From Pyrinomonadaceae bacterium (lineage in GTDB: Bacteria > Acidobacteriota > Blastocatellia > Pyrinomonadales > Pyrinomonadaceae): a DNA stretch of 64,000 nt. Shown piece by piece: positions 17,648 to 27,342 of the stretch (the first letter of the stretch is position 1; each line of letters opens with the position of its first letter). The notes under the pieces were generated by a model. The model was not told the DNA's origin and made no database searches. It saw only the letters and a program-made list of their open reading frames with translations. A program made the translations under genes and the position numbers. Location of the stretch: assembly GCA_026129865.1 (NCBI GenBank), contig JAHCHG010000008.1, positions 62,001 through 126,000 on the forward strand. Direction: 5' to 3'.

Positions 17648-20089
17648 ATGACAAAAGACGATTGGAAATTGATCAAACAGGCTTTTAACGAAGCGGTTGA
17701 ACTCCCTCTGCTCGAACGTCAAAACTATCTTCATTCAAAATTTAACGGCAAAAGCGAACTGCGTTTCGAGGTGGAAAAAATGCTCGCCTTTGCCGACGAC
17801 GAAACCGAATTCGATACGCTGGAAATGAACGCATTCGACCTGTTTTCCGACGCGCGTTTGAAACATCCGGAAAAGATCGGCGAATATCGAATAACGCGCG
17901 AACTCGGGCGCGGCGGAATGGGCACCGTTTACGACGCGGTGCGCGAAACGGATAATTTTACCCAGCGAGTCGCGCTCAAGGTCATCAAGCGCGGCATGGA
18001 CAGCGACGCGGTCATCCGGCGATTCAGACACGAGCAGCAGATCATCTCGTCGCTTGAGCATCCGTATATCGCACGGTTTTTGGACGGCGGCGTTACCGAC
18101 GAGGGTTTACCGTTCTATGCAATGGAATTTGTCGAAGGCACTTTTATCGACGATTATTGCTGCGTCCGCGAACTCGGGATCAAAGATCGGATCGAACTTT
18201 TCCGAAAGGTCTGCGCCGCCGTTCAGTTCGCTCATCAAAATTTGATCGTTCATCGGGACATTAAACCGCAGAACGTTTTGGTAACCGACGAAGGAACTCC
18301 GAAACTTCTCGATTTCGGGATCGGAAAACTGCTTTCCGATGATGCCGCGATGGACATGGCAACCGCGACTCAGCTGGGAATGATGACGCCGGCTTATGCA
18401 TCTCCGGAACAGATTCGCGACGAACGGATCGGCACGGCGAGCGATGTTTACTCGCTCGGCATCGTGCTTTTCGAGCTTTTGACGGGAAACAAACCTTACC
18501 GCGTGTTGACAAACAGCCGGTTTGAGCTCGAGCGGGCGATACTCGAAACCGATCCCGAAAAACCTTCGTCGATCGGTTCCGGACCGGACGAAGACTCCTC
18601 CGAACGGAAACTCAACGCAATTGACAAAAGATCGTTGAAAGGCGATCTCGACAACGTTGTTTTGAAAGCCATTCGTAAAGATCCGAATGAAAGATATTCT
18701 TCGGTTCAGGAACTAAGCGAAGATCTGCGGCGTCATCTTGTCGGTCTTCCTGTTTCGGCGCGTCCTTTGACGCTTTCATATCGCGCGGCTAAATTTTTCA
18801 AGCGAAACAAGATCACCGCCGTCGCCGGAGCGCTGATCTTTATCAGTCTTTTCGCCGGATTGACGATCGCGCTGTGGCAGGCTGCCGAAGCCAGAGCGGC
18901 ACGGACACGCGCCGAGAACCGGTTTGCACAGGTTCGCGAACTGGCGAATAACGTAATCTTTAAATATCACGATTCTATTGCCGAGCTTCCCGGGTCGACC
19001 GCCGCGCGCGAAATGCTCGTCCGCGACGCACTTGCTTATCTTGACAGCCTTTCTTCGGAAGCTTCCGACAACCCCGATCTTCAGCGCGAACTCGCCCAGG
19101 CGTATCTGAAACTCGGCGATGTGCAGGGAAAAATGTATGCTGCTAACATCGGCGACACACGAGGAGCCGAGCAAAGCTATCAAAAGGCGGCAAACCTGCT
19201 AGAATCGATCGCCGGGGTTCGTCCTCAAGATCTCGGTTCAAAGGAACTTCTCGTCGACGCGTACGATAATCTCGCGTTCATCGGGCTTCGATCGGGCAGT
19301 CAAGATCACAAGAGGGAATTTATCGACAAAGCCATCGAACTTCAAAAGGAACTGATCGCCTTGTCGCCCGAAAGCACTAAACATCAGCTTCGGTTGATAG
19401 AACTATACGTTCGTCTGGGCGATGTCGATGTCGGGAACTCGGCAGAATTCGGAGGTCAAAATTTTCAAATTCGCCTGGATCATCATTTGAAAGCGATCGA
19501 ACCCGCGGAGCGGCTTGTAAAGCAGACGGGCGGCGACTTTGAAGCGGTTAAAACGCTGGCTCGGGTTTATCAGCGGATCGGGACGGACCATTTTAATATC
19601 GGAATTCAGGCAGAAGAACGCGGATCGAACGAGTTAGCGGTCGAGTCTTTTTCGAAAGCGCTCGAATTTCACCGGAAGATGTACCGCGAAGTTCAAAAAA
19701 TGGCGGCGATGAATGTCGAAAACGCTTCGGTTGACCGTTATATCGCGTCTTCATATACAAATATGGCAAATTCGCTTGCGGTCAACGGAATGTTCGCAGA
19801 AGCATTGAAAATGGCGGAGAAAAATCTAGAAAAAGCCAACGAAATTTTGCAGAACGACAAAGCTAACAAAGAAGCAAGTTTAGATCTTGCACTTGCTTAT
19901 GAGGTATTTGCGGACATTTATTCCAGGCAGAAAAATTACCGGCGGTCGCTTGAATTTCACAAAAAAACCCTTGCCGTCGAACAGAAAATCTATGAGTTTG
20001 ATAAAGCAAATAACGAGGTTTTTATCCGTATAAACCGCCGGAAAAAGAAGATCGACGAAATTTCGCGTTTAGCTGCGGGAAAAAGTTAA
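17648..20089 (+). CDS. Membrane Ser/Thr protein kinase with C-terminal TPR-like region
   Basis: An 813-residue Hanks-type kinase. The Gly-rich loop is GRGGMGTVYDAV (residues about 87-98), the ATP lysine is in VALKVIK, the catalytic loop HRDIKPQN starts near residue 202, DFG is at 222, and the P+1 region ends in YASPEQI. One transmembrane helix lies at about 388-410 (AVAGALIFISLFAGLTIALW). The outside part has helical TPR-like repeats (DLQRELAQAYLKLGDVQG) that may sense or bind a ligand. The N-terminal 80 residues are helical and precede the kinase domain. It is co-transcribed with the ECF sigma factor. Its last codons overlap the convergent gene by four bases. Confidence 0.93.
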   Translation: MTKDDWKLIKQAFNEAVELPLLERQNYLHSKFNGKSELRFEVEKMLAFADDETEFDTLEMNAFDLFSDARLKHPEKIGEYRITRELGRGGMGTVYDAVRETDNFTQRVALKVIKRGMDSDAVIRRFRHEQQIISSLEHPYIARFLDGGVTDEGLPFYAMEFVEGTFIDDYCCVRELGIKDRIELFRKVCAAVQFAHQNLIVHRDIKPQNVLVTDEGTPKLLDFGIGKLLSDDAAMDMATATQLGMMTPAYASPEQIRDERIGTASDVYSLGIVLFELLTGNKPYRVLTNSRFELERAILETDPEKPSSIGSGPDEDSSERKLNAIDKRSLKGDLDNVVLKAIRKDPNERYSSVQELSEDLRRHLVGLPVSARPLTLSYRAAKFFKRNKITAVAGALIFISLFAGLTIALWQAAEARAARTRAENRFAQVRELANNVIFKYHDSIAELPGSTAAREMLVRDALAYLDSLSSEASDNPDLQRELAQAYLKLGDVQGKMYAANIGDTRGAEQSYQKAANLLESIAGVRPQDLGSKELLVDAYDNLAFIGLRSGSQDHKREFIDKAIELQKELIALSPESTKHQLRLIELYVRLGDVDVGNSAEFGGQNFQIRLDHHLKAIEPAERLVKQTGGDFEAVKTLARVYQRIGTDHFNIGIQAEERGSNELAVESFSKALEFHRKMYREVQKMAAMNVENASVDRYIASSYTNMANSLAVNGMFAEALKMAEKNLEKANEILQNDKANKEASLDLALAYEVFADIYSRQKNYRRSLEFHKKTLAVEQKIYEFDKANNEVFIRINRRKKKIDEISRLAAGKS

Positions 20090-20382
20090 AACTCTTCGAA
20101 CGATCTTCCGGTGCGTTCTTCAAATTGTTTCACCATTGACGGCAGCTGTTCGGAATCTTCGTCGAGCGCGACGCGTTCAACCCGCCACATCGGAAAAAAC
20201 GCTTCCTGCATCGGCAAAGTTTGTTCGCCTTCGTTGATCGCTTTGATCCAATCGTCAAAATAATTCAGATCGATCCCGCGAATTGAAATTCCTGCGGAAT
20301 TTATCTCGCGAATAACACCGAGAATTTTCTCGCGCGGGTTTTGAAGGATCACAATTGCTCGATCGCCGTTTTTCATCGTCAT
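20086..20382 (-). CDS. Conserved hypothetical protein (98 aa)
   Basis: I cannot assign a function. The protein opens with a beta-rich stretch (DRAIVILQNPREKILGVIREINSAGISIRGIDL) reminiscent of small Sm-like or PilZ-like barrels, continues with FDDWIKAINEGE and FFPMWRVERVALDED, and ends in a helix. RVERV-type strands suggest a compact beta fold. It starts one base after the YCF48-like gene stop, so it is probably translated in the same operon. Its 3' end overlaps the kinase gene tail to tail. Confidence 0.7.
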   Translation of the reverse strand: MTMKNGDRAIVILQNPREKILGVIREINSAGISIRGIDLNYFDDWIKAINEGEQTLPMQEAFFPMWRVERVALDEDSEQLPSMVKQFEERTGRSFEEF

Positions 20383-20383
20383 A

Positions 20384-22408
20384 TTATTTTTGTTTTGGAC
20401 CGGTTCCTTTCGGCGGCGGCGCCAGCGGAATGTCGCCGTCGTCTGCGACCTTCTGAACAGGCTGTCGCGGCGGTGTTTTCTTGTCGCCCGAACGAACTCG
20501 CAGGACCGGCGCGGTCAAAACCTTTGCAGTTTTAACCGCTGTGAACGTTTCGGAACGTTTCAAAATGGAACCGCCCGTACCGGCGACCCAGACGTTCGCC
20601 CCGCCGCGAAATGAAAGTGCATTTAGCGAATTATTGGTAATAGTCGGCTGGAGTTCCCAATTTTCGCCGCCGTCGCGCGTCATAAGAACCCGTCCAAATT
20701 CACCGACAGCGATCACATTGTCGCGGTCGAGCGCCTGAACTGCATAGAGATTTGTCGTGAACTCATTTTCAAGATCTCGCCAGGTTTCGCCGGCATCTTC
20801 GGTTTTCAGGATCATGCCGTTCGCACCGACCGCAAAAGCGGTTGAATCGTCGCCAAAGCTGACAGCGTATAGGTTTTCCTTGATACGGCTTTCAACCCTG
20901 ATCCAAATTTCGCCGCCGTCGGGCGTAAAAAGTATCGTTCCGCGGTCGCCGACGATCAGTCCGCGTTTGGAATTAGCAAAATCGACGCTTTCGAGCCAAT
21001 TTTTTGTCGGTGAAAGCTGCGCTTCCCAGGTAACGCCGCCGTTCGACGTCATTAAAATTATGCCTTCGCCGCCGACGGCGAAACCTTTGCCTGCGGTGAT
21101 AAAATCAACGCCGAGCAGATCTTCGCCCGTGCGCGAATCAAAACGCGACCAACTCGCTCCGCCATCGACCGTTTTCAAAACAATCCCGCCGTCGCCGACC
21201 GCCCAGCCGTCTTCGGCATTGGCAAAACTGATCGCGCGAAGGTTTTGCGAAACACCCGTAAAGACGGGAAGCCAGTTCGCACCGGAATCGTTCGTGATCC
21301 AGCTTTTCCCGCGCGATCCGACAGCAACGCCGAGTTCGTCATTAAAAAATAAAATGTCGTTGATGTCTTCGCGACCGCCTTTGCTGAGCCGCTGCCAGCT
21401 GTAACCGCCGTCGTCGGAGCGAATTATCAAACCGTCTTCGCCAACCGCCCAGCCGGTATATTGATCGGCAAAATACAACGAAACAAGTTTTGGACTAGTC
21501 CGGATATTAAAAGGCAGCCAGATATTTCCTCCGTCGCCGGTCAGCCAAACCTGACCGTTCGAATCGGTCAACGATCCATTTTTCGCATCTGAGAACGACA
21601 CGGAAAGAAAATCTGCGCTGCTGAAAAGCGAGATGTTCCGCCAAGAATTTCCCGCGTCATCGCTCTTTACAACACATCCGCCGTATCCGACCGCAATTAT
21701 TTCGTTTCGCCCGAGATATGCGGCACCGGCGATCAAATTGCTTCCGCACGGCTGGCGCGCGATCCAGGTATTTCCGCCGTCGACCGTCGATTGAATATTT
21801 CCGCTCGTTCCGGCGATCACTGCGCGCGTTTCGTCAAGGACGGCAACTTTGAGTAAATGTCCTTCGGATGCGCTGATCTGGCGTTTCCATTTAGTTCCGC
21901 CGTCAACTGTTTTAAAGATCGTCCCGTGCGTTCCGACCGTCCAGCCGATCTTCGGATCATCCGGCGAAAACCCGATGCTGTAGAGATGATCCTTCGTTCC
22001 GATATCGACCGCATCCCAGCTTTTTCCTTTGTTATCGGTCGCAAATACTGAACCGCGGGCGCCGACGATGATCGCGTGCTTTTCGTCGCGCACGTAAACC
22101 CCCGAAAAATTGGCTATCACAGGCGCTTTCTGAGCGGTCCAGCGAAAACCTCCGTTCTCGGTCCGCAGGATCGTGTTATCGGCACCGACCGCGTAACCGA
22201 TCTCTTTATTTTTGGCAAAATGGATCGCAAAGAGTTCATTTCCCTGCGGAAGCGGGTTTTGCCAGTACCAGCCGAGCGATTGATAAGGCTGGGCAAACAA
22301 GACGGAAGAGAGGAAAATGACGGCGGGCAAAAGCCGAAAAAACATGGCGGAAATTTTCCGGAACATGTTTCTAAAGTGATCATACCTGTGGATCGATCTT
22401 TCCGTCAT
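20384..22408 (-). CDS. Secreted YCF48-like beta-propeller protein
   Basis: A protein of about 674 residues built of at least a dozen repeats of the type GWAVGxxGxIxxTxDGGxxW, the signature of the YCF48/Hcf136 family. In photosynthetic organisms this family assists photosystem II assembly. In non-phototrophs such repeats occur in exported proteins of unknown role, so no photosynthetic function should be inferred. A hydrophobic signal segment (FFRLLPAVIFLSSVLFAQ) occupies residues about 20-37. The C-terminus is Pro/Lys-rich. The start is uncertain: ATG 22408 overlaps the rnhA stop, and ATG 22366 is the alternative. It sits in a minus-strand run with rnhA and the HD protein. Confidence 0.85.
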   Translation of the reverse strand: MTERSIHRYDHFRNMFRKISAMFFRLLPAVIFLSSVLFAQPYQSLGWYWQNPLPQGNELFAIHFAKNKEIGYAVGADNTILRTENGGFRWTAQKAPVIANFSGVYVRDEKHAIIVGARGSVFATDNKGKSWDAVDIGTKDHLYSIGFSPDDPKIGWTVGTHGTIFKTVDGGTKWKRQISASEGHLLKVAVLDETRAVIAGTSGNIQSTVDGGNTWIARQPCGSNLIAGAAYLGRNEIIAVGYGGCVVKSDDAGNSWRNISLFSSADFLSVSFSDAKNGSLTDSNGQVWLTGDGGNIWLPFNIRTSPKLVSLYFADQYTGWAVGEDGLIIRSDDGGYSWQRLSKGGREDINDILFFNDELGVAVGSRGKSWITNDSGANWLPVFTGVSQNLRAISFANAEDGWAVGDGGIVLKTVDGGASWSRFDSRTGEDLLGVDFITAGKGFAVGGEGIILMTSNGGVTWEAQLSPTKNWLESVDFANSKRGLIVGDRGTILFTPDGGEIWIRVESRIKENLYAVSFGDDSTAFAVGANGMILKTEDAGETWRDLENEFTTNLYAVQALDRDNVIAVGEFGRVLMTRDGGENWELQPTITNNSLNALSFRGGANVWVAGTGGSILKRSETFTAVKTAKVLTAPVLRVRSGDKKTPPRQPVQKVADDGDIPLAPPPKGTGPKQK

Positions 22409-22866
22409 CAAAGTTCTAAAACGCCGATCTCTGCAACCGCTTCATCCATCAGATCGGGATCGACGCGCCCCATTTCGGCGGATTTCCGCGCTAATGTATC
22501 GGCAACTTCCTGAACGACGTGCCCCGAATGTCCTTTTACCCATTCCCACGAAATATCGTGTTTTTCGGCGGATTTTTCCAATTTTTTCCACCAATCGTGA
22601 TTTGTTTTCTTTTTAAACTTCCCGAGCATGGTTTGAACGACGTAATTCGAATCGCTCAAAACCCGAACCTTACATGGTTCCGTCAATGTCCGCAGCCCGA
22701 TCTCAGCCGCGGCGATCTCAGCCTGCTGGTTCGTCGCGCTGCCCAGATATTCACCGAATGCGCGCCAGGAGCCTTTGTACCCGAGCACGGCAACCGCCGC
22801 CGCCCGCGGATTGCCGCGACCGTTTCCTAAGCTGGACCCGTCGCAAACTATCGTCACTTTTTTCAT
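22408..22866 (-). CDS. rnhA: Ribonuclease HI
   Basis: RNase HI degrades the RNA strand of RNA-DNA hybrids such as R-loops and primers. The four catalytic acidic residues are visible: Asp in TIVCDGSSLG, Glu in NQQAEIAAAE, Asp in VLSDSNYVVQ and Asp in EVADTLARK. KGHSGH before the last one is also typical. I start at ATG 22866, giving 152 residues, because GGAAG precedes it and the fold begins at MKKVTIVCDG; a longer frame to 22944 adds 26 residues without family likeness. It sits between the HD hydrolase and the YCF48-like gene. Confidence 0.93.
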   Translation of the reverse strand: MKKVTIVCDGSSLGNGRGNPRAAAVAVLGYKGSWRAFGEYLGSATNQQAEIAAAEIGLRTLTEPCKVRVLSDSNYVVQTMLGKFKKKTNHDWWKKLEKSAEKHDISWEWVKGHSGHVVQEVADTLARKSAEMGRVDPDLMDEAVAEIGVLEL

Positions 22867-22898
22867 AAATTCTTCCAACGCCGCCCATGTTTCCGGTC

Positions 22899-23474
22899 TT
22901 ACGAATCGAAGATCGCTTCGATCTTTTCCGAAACCGCTTGCCAAACGAGCTCGCCCGCGTCGGCGATAAACGCCGTTTTCGCGAGAATCTGCTCTTTTCC
23001 GATCCCGTTTTCGTCCCAGCTCTGCCGGTTGTTGTGCAAGTTTTGCAGAACCGGCATCAAACGGTCGATCGCTTTGGCAAATTTTGCTTCTTTCGTTTCA
23101 GCCGCTTCAAACTCAAGCCAAATCGCAAGATATTGATCGCCGATCTCGCCCGGCAGCATTCCAAAAATTCGCTTCGCGGACCGCATTTCGCTTTCTTTGA
23201 TGTCGTTTCGCGCCGTTTCGTCAAAAAAGAAAACGTCGTCCGAATCTATTTCGCAAATGTCATGGATCAGCAGCATTTTTACGATCTTTTCGGCGTCAAG
23301 ATCTTCTCTGGACAGTTTAGCCAGCGTTAAACCGAGAATCGCCGCCTGCCAGCTGTGTTCCGCCGTGTTTTCGTATCGATCCTGCCCGACCGGTTTCACC
23401 TTTCGCGTTATCGACTTCAGCTTTTCGAGCTCCATAATGAACGCGAACGAACTTTCTATTTCTTCGGACGTCAT
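22899..23474 (-). CDS. HD-domain hydrolase, probable 5'-deoxynucleotidase (YfbR/HDDC2 type)
   Basis: A 191-residue HD-domain protein. The metal-binding residues are His in NTAEHSWQAA, the HD pair in LLIHDICEID, and a later Asp in KAIDRLMPVL. The layout KLKSITRKVKPVGQDRYENTAEHSW matches HDDC2/YfbR enzymes, which remove the 5' phosphate from deoxynucleoside monophosphates; activity is inferred from family. It lies 20 bases after the Rad50-like gene and 32 bases before rnhA, consistent with a nucleic-acid metabolism operon. Confidence 0.85.
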   Translation of the reverse strand: MTSEEIESSFAFIMELEKLKSITRKVKPVGQDRYENTAEHSWQAAILGLTLAKLSREDLDAEKIVKMLLIHDICEIDSDDVFFFDETARNDIKESEMRSAKRIFGMLPGEIGDQYLAIWLEFEAAETKEAKFAKAIDRLMPVLQNLHNNRQSWDENGIGKEQILAKTAFIADAGELVWQAVSEKIEAIFDS

Positions 23475-23494
23475 AGATTTCCCAAAAATTCCGT

Positions 23495-26161
23495 CTAATC
23501 GACCGCATCGGTTTCGAGCGTAACTACATTATCAACGTAACCTTCGAAAGTATCATCGTGCGAAATGACAAAAAGCTGGTCGAAAGTCTGTTTTTCCGTT
23601 ATCCGGCTGATCTGTTCCGCAAGCCGTTCGCGCCGTTCGACGTCCATGTTCGTCGTCGGTTCGTCGAAAAATGCGATTCGAATATCGGAAAGCTGTTTTA
23701 GAAGCGCCAGCCGGACCGACAATGCCGCCGCCATCTGTTCCCCGCCCGACAGGCTTAGAAACGGACGGTCGTAACCGCCTTCTTCCAGCAAAATACCGTA
23801 ATCGTCGCTCCATTTCAGAGTTCTTTCAGCGTTTCCCGTAATTTCGCGAAACATTTGATTTGCCTCGATCGCGACGTGAAAAACGTAGTTTTGAGCAACT
23901 CGCGGCGCGGCTTCCTTTAGGGTGTCGCGAATAAATTTGGTCGCTTCGCCGATCTTTTCAAGACGTTCTTTCGCGGCAAAATCCGCCTGCATCGATTTTC
24001 GAACCGCCGCAAGACGTTCAAGCTCTTTTGCGATCTCGGCTGCGCGTTTTTTTGCATTTTCAAGCTTTACACGCGTTTCCGCGGAACGCTGTTCGAATTC
24101 GCGCAAAAGAAGTTTTTCTTTTGTGTGCAGTTCCGAATCGTAATCTTTCGCGGCAGCCTGCTTTTCTTTTTCCGAGACCTCAACCTGCAGTTGTAGATCG
24201 GCTGCCGATTTGACGGCTTCGGCAAGCTCTTTTTCCTTTTCCGGAAGAGATTTTGCAGCAGTTTCGCTGACGAGATATGTACGATGCGCCTCGATCGTCT
24301 TGTCGCGAAGTTCGACCGCTTCTTTCCAATTGGAATTCAGGAACTTGTAACTTTCAAGCTGTTCAACCAGGATTCCGTGATCGTTTTGCAGCCTTTCTAG
24401 ATTTTTCTCGATCTTTGTCCGTTCGTCGCGCAAAAGGATCTCGCTTTCGGCATTTTTCTTCAAAAGCTCTATCCGACCGGCTGCGTTCCCGATCTCTTTT
24501 AATTTTCGTCCGGTTTCGTCAAACTGCGCCTTTATTTTTTCGCGTTCGGAAACCGAACTTTCCAGCGCGGCTTTTTCTTCGTTCAGCTTCGTGCCTTCAT
24601 CTTTTATCTCATCGCGTCGGCGATAAAGCGTTTCAAGCCGTGAAGAAAACTTTTCCGCCTCGCGCGCCGTTTTGATCGCGGCAGCAAGCGTGCGCTGTTC
24701 CGCTTCGAGTTTGCCGATCTCTGCGGTAACTTCCTTGAATTGATCGTTTACAAAACTGTCGAGCGTTTGACCTTCGGCTAGATTTAAGCATTTTGCCGAA
24801 AGGATCGGACAAAAACCGCCTCTTATCTGTTCCTGAAATTTTTGATCGGTTTCGAGTTTTGCCCGGAAATTAGCGATCGACGCCGTCAGCTCCTGATCGC
24901 GCTTTTGACGCTCTATCAAAGACTCAGCTTCGACCTTGTGTTTTTCGGCTTCGGCGATCTCCGCCTGGTTCGCCGAATATTTTTTTCGCAGGTCGGCGAC
25001 TTTTGTATCCAGACTTTTGATCGCGCTTTCCGCCGCATCGGCTTTTGCGAGCGCGTTGCGCAAATTTTCAAATTCTTTTTCAAGCTCGCGCTGCTCGGCG
25101 GCTTTCGGTTCTAATTCCTTAATTTCCCGATGCGCTTTTAGCGCGGCATCCAATTTTTCGGCGACATTTTTTTGATCGGCGGCGACTTTTGCCTGCGCCG
25201 ATTCGACGCGGCGAAGTTCTACGTTAAGTTTGTCGCGCTCGCCGCGCTCGCGTTCGAGTTCTTTGATCGTGCCGAGCGCTTCGAGATGTTTTTTGTGATC
25301 GCTTTCGACTTTTGTCAGGTTTTCCGCCGCCGCTGCTGCCAGATCTCTTTCTTTTTGCTTTTGTTCGGCGACAAATCCGGCTTTCGCCTGTTCCGACCTT
25401 AATTTTTCGAGTTTTGCTTCTACCTCTTTGAAGCGTTTTTCTTTTGCCTCGAAAGTTTCGACAAGAGCGGTCTTTTCTTTTAACTGAGCTTCCAGTTTTG
25501 CAAGTTCGGTTTCAAATTCACCGCTTTCTTTTGAAAAAGCGGAGTGCTCGCTTTCCAGCGATTCGATCCGCGAAAGCTCGCCCTCGGCGCGCGCGATCTT
25601 TTCCCGGGCAGACATTATCTGCGAGTCGATATAGCGCGACGTTTCAAGCAATTTATCTGCGCCCTGCCGGTATTCTTCGACCTTCAAAAGCCGGTCGAAA
25701 GCCTTTTTCCGCTCCGCCGGACTTTCCAGAAAGATCGCCGTAAACGTTCCCTGCGGCACACCGATGGCGCGTCGAAAAAGCGATTCAAGATCGGTTCCCG
25801 GCTCAACGCCGAGATGCTGCCAGAGAAATCGCGTAACCTCTTCCTTTTTGTCCGCGATCCGGATTTTCAGCTGCGGATCATAAACGTAATAACCTGTTCC
25901 CGAATCGCGGTAGATCGTATATTCGCGCTCGTCGAGACCGCTTTCAAATGACACCCGCGCAACTCCCTTCTTCGCGCCGCGGCGGACAAAATCGTCTTTT
26001 TTGTAATCGAGCAGATCGAACAAAGTCCAGGCGACGGCTTCGATCAAAGTAGTTTTTCCCGCACCGTTCTCACCCATGATCGCAGTCGTCCCGCGCTGAA
26101 ATTCATGAAGAAAATGCGCATGAGATTTTATGTCTTCAAGCTCGATCTTTGTGATGTGCAT
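23495..26161 (-). CDS. Rad50/SbcC-type SMC ATPase
   Basis: A DNA double-strand-break repair ATPase of about 888 residues. Walker A is GENGAGKTT near residue 35. Two long coiled-coil arms (about 160-430 and 470-740) flank a hinge, FCPILSAKCLNL, whose two cysteines would form the zinc hook but are six residues apart rather than the usual CxxC. The C-terminal lobe has the ABC signature SLSGGEQMAAAL and Walker B IAFFDEPTTNMD. I start at ATG 26161; a TTG at 26188 would add nine residues. The usual partner nuclease gene (SbcD/Mre11) is not adjacent or elsewhere in this window. Confidence 0.92.
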   Translation of the reverse strand: MHITKIELEDIKSHAHFLHEFQRGTTAIMGENGAGKTTLIEAVAWTLFDLLDYKKDDFVRRGAKKGVARVSFESGLDEREYTIYRDSGTGYYVYDPQLKIRIADKKEEVTRFLWQHLGVEPGTDLESLFRRAIGVPQGTFTAIFLESPAERKKAFDRLLKVEEYRQGADKLLETSRYIDSQIMSAREKIARAEGELSRIESLESEHSAFSKESGEFETELAKLEAQLKEKTALVETFEAKEKRFKEVEAKLEKLRSEQAKAGFVAEQKQKERDLAAAAAENLTKVESDHKKHLEALGTIKELERERGERDKLNVELRRVESAQAKVAADQKNVAEKLDAALKAHREIKELEPKAAEQRELEKEFENLRNALAKADAAESAIKSLDTKVADLRKKYSANQAEIAEAEKHKVEAESLIERQKRDQELTASIANFRAKLETDQKFQEQIRGGFCPILSAKCLNLAEGQTLDSFVNDQFKEVTAEIGKLEAEQRTLAAAIKTAREAEKFSSRLETLYRRRDEIKDEGTKLNEEKAALESSVSEREKIKAQFDETGRKLKEIGNAAGRIELLKKNAESEILLRDERTKIEKNLERLQNDHGILVEQLESYKFLNSNWKEAVELRDKTIEAHRTYLVSETAAKSLPEKEKELAEAVKSAADLQLQVEVSEKEKQAAAKDYDSELHTKEKLLLREFEQRSAETRVKLENAKKRAAEIAKELERLAAVRKSMQADFAAKERLEKIGEATKFIRDTLKEAAPRVAQNYVFHVAIEANQMFREITGNAERTLKWSDDYGILLEEGGYDRPFLSLSGGEQMAAALSVRLALLKQLSDIRIAFFDEPTTNMDVERRERLAEQISRITEKQTFDQLFVISHDDTFEGYVDNVVTLETDAVD

Positions 26162-26312
26162 AATTAGATGATTATTTGAAAATTTCAAATTTCAACTTTT
26201 TCGATTACATTAGATTTTAGAATGAACGTAGCGAAAGAGAAAACGTGAAAATTTATTCGTTCGCTTTTTCTAATAGATTCACCACTGGGCTTGACGCTCG
26301 CATTTGAAATCA

Positions 26313-27272
26313 ATGCTCAAAAAATGTTTACGATGTGGGTATTATGTTTCATATCAAGAATCGCTCTGCCCCAACTGCGGAATTGAAAACCCCGCAAGTA
26401 CAATCGAACGCAGATTCGCGCACAGAGCGAGAACTCCCTTCTTATATGGTTTGTTTTTTTCGAGCCTAATCACGCTAACCGCGTTTCTATTATTGTCTGC
26501 GAATCCCTTCTCGGACTACTGGTCGCTCATCCCAATTTTCCTTTTATCTTTAATATCCTCGTCGATAGCGGTTTATTTTATGATAAAGGACAGGTTCGAG
26601 GTCGAATATCACGATTTCGCGGAAAGCCCACAGTCCGATTTAGACATTCACGAAAAGATCATCAATAAGCGTCTTTCTGCACTTTCGATGAGAATTAAAA
26701 GGATTGCGGCTGTGCTCGATAAGATCAGTGACACAGACGACCCTCACCTTCTGGAAACAAAGACTGAACTTATCTCAGCAAGGGAAATACTAGTCGCTCA
26801 AAAACTTCAGTATAAACTCCACTCAAAAAGAATTGACATATTCCGGCTTCAAAGCGATATCTTTCCCGCACTTTTGAAATTGCAGGAACTAAATGATTTC
26901 GAAATAGAAGAAGCACTTTATCGGCTGGACATTACCAAACGATGCGCGAAAAAAATAAAACATAAGCTGATGGATTCGCTTGCAGAAAAAAACGCGCCAG
27001 AGGTCCAATTCGAAATGAAGTCGTTTTTGGATCAACTGACAGACACTGAAAAATCGTGCGAAAGCCTTCGCGGTGCTCTATTGCAGCGACACGCCTCAAA
27101 CGCGCTTTCCGATTCTGAAATTGCAATCGAGAGCAAAAGCGCTCCTGACAATTCCGAAATAGCCCATGAGATCGAAACTCTTAATATTCAAGTCGCACTA
27201 ACCGATTTTGCCGAAAAATTCGATCAGCTTGAGCTCGAATACAATCGCACCTTAACGAAAGACGGTAATTGA
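26313..27272 (+). CDS. Zinc-ribbon membrane protein with coiled-coil tail
   Basis: Function unknown. The N-terminus has a four-cysteine zinc ribbon (CLRCGYYVSYQESLCPNCG, residues about 5-24). Two transmembrane helices follow at about 45-65 (FLYGLFFSSLITLTAFLLL) and 73-92 (LIPIFLLSLISSSIAVYFMI), then a cytosolic helical and probably coiled-coil region of 200 residues with many Leu/Lys/Glu. A TTG at 26304 is an alternative start three codons upstream. It is divergent from the Rad50-like gene and convergent with prmA, so it is probably a single-gene unit. Confidence 0.75.
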   Translation: MLKKCLRCGYYVSYQESLCPNCGIENPASTIERRFAHRARTPFLYGLFFSSLITLTAFLLLSANPFSDYWSLIPIFLLSLISSSIAVYFMIKDRFEVEYHDFAESPQSDLDIHEKIINKRLSALSMRIKRIAAVLDKISDTDDPHLLETKTELISAREILVAQKLQYKLHSKRIDIFRLQSDIFPALLKLQELNDFEIEEALYRLDITKRCAKKIKHKLMDSLAEKNAPEVQFEMKSFLDQLTDTEKSCESLRGALLQRHASNALSDSEIAIESKSAPDNSEIAHEIETLNIQVALTDFAEKFDQLELEYNRTLTKDGN

Positions 27273-27342
27273 AGAAACAAGTACTTAGAATCGCGAAATG
27301 CCATGCCACGGACTTCAGACCGAGGAAACCCTTTAAGTTCGC

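Noticed and set aside
20384-22408. Photosystem II assembly function for the YCF48-like protein
   Set aside because: The repeat family is shared, but nothing else in the window points to phototrophy, and YCF48-type propellers are widespread in non-phototrophs.
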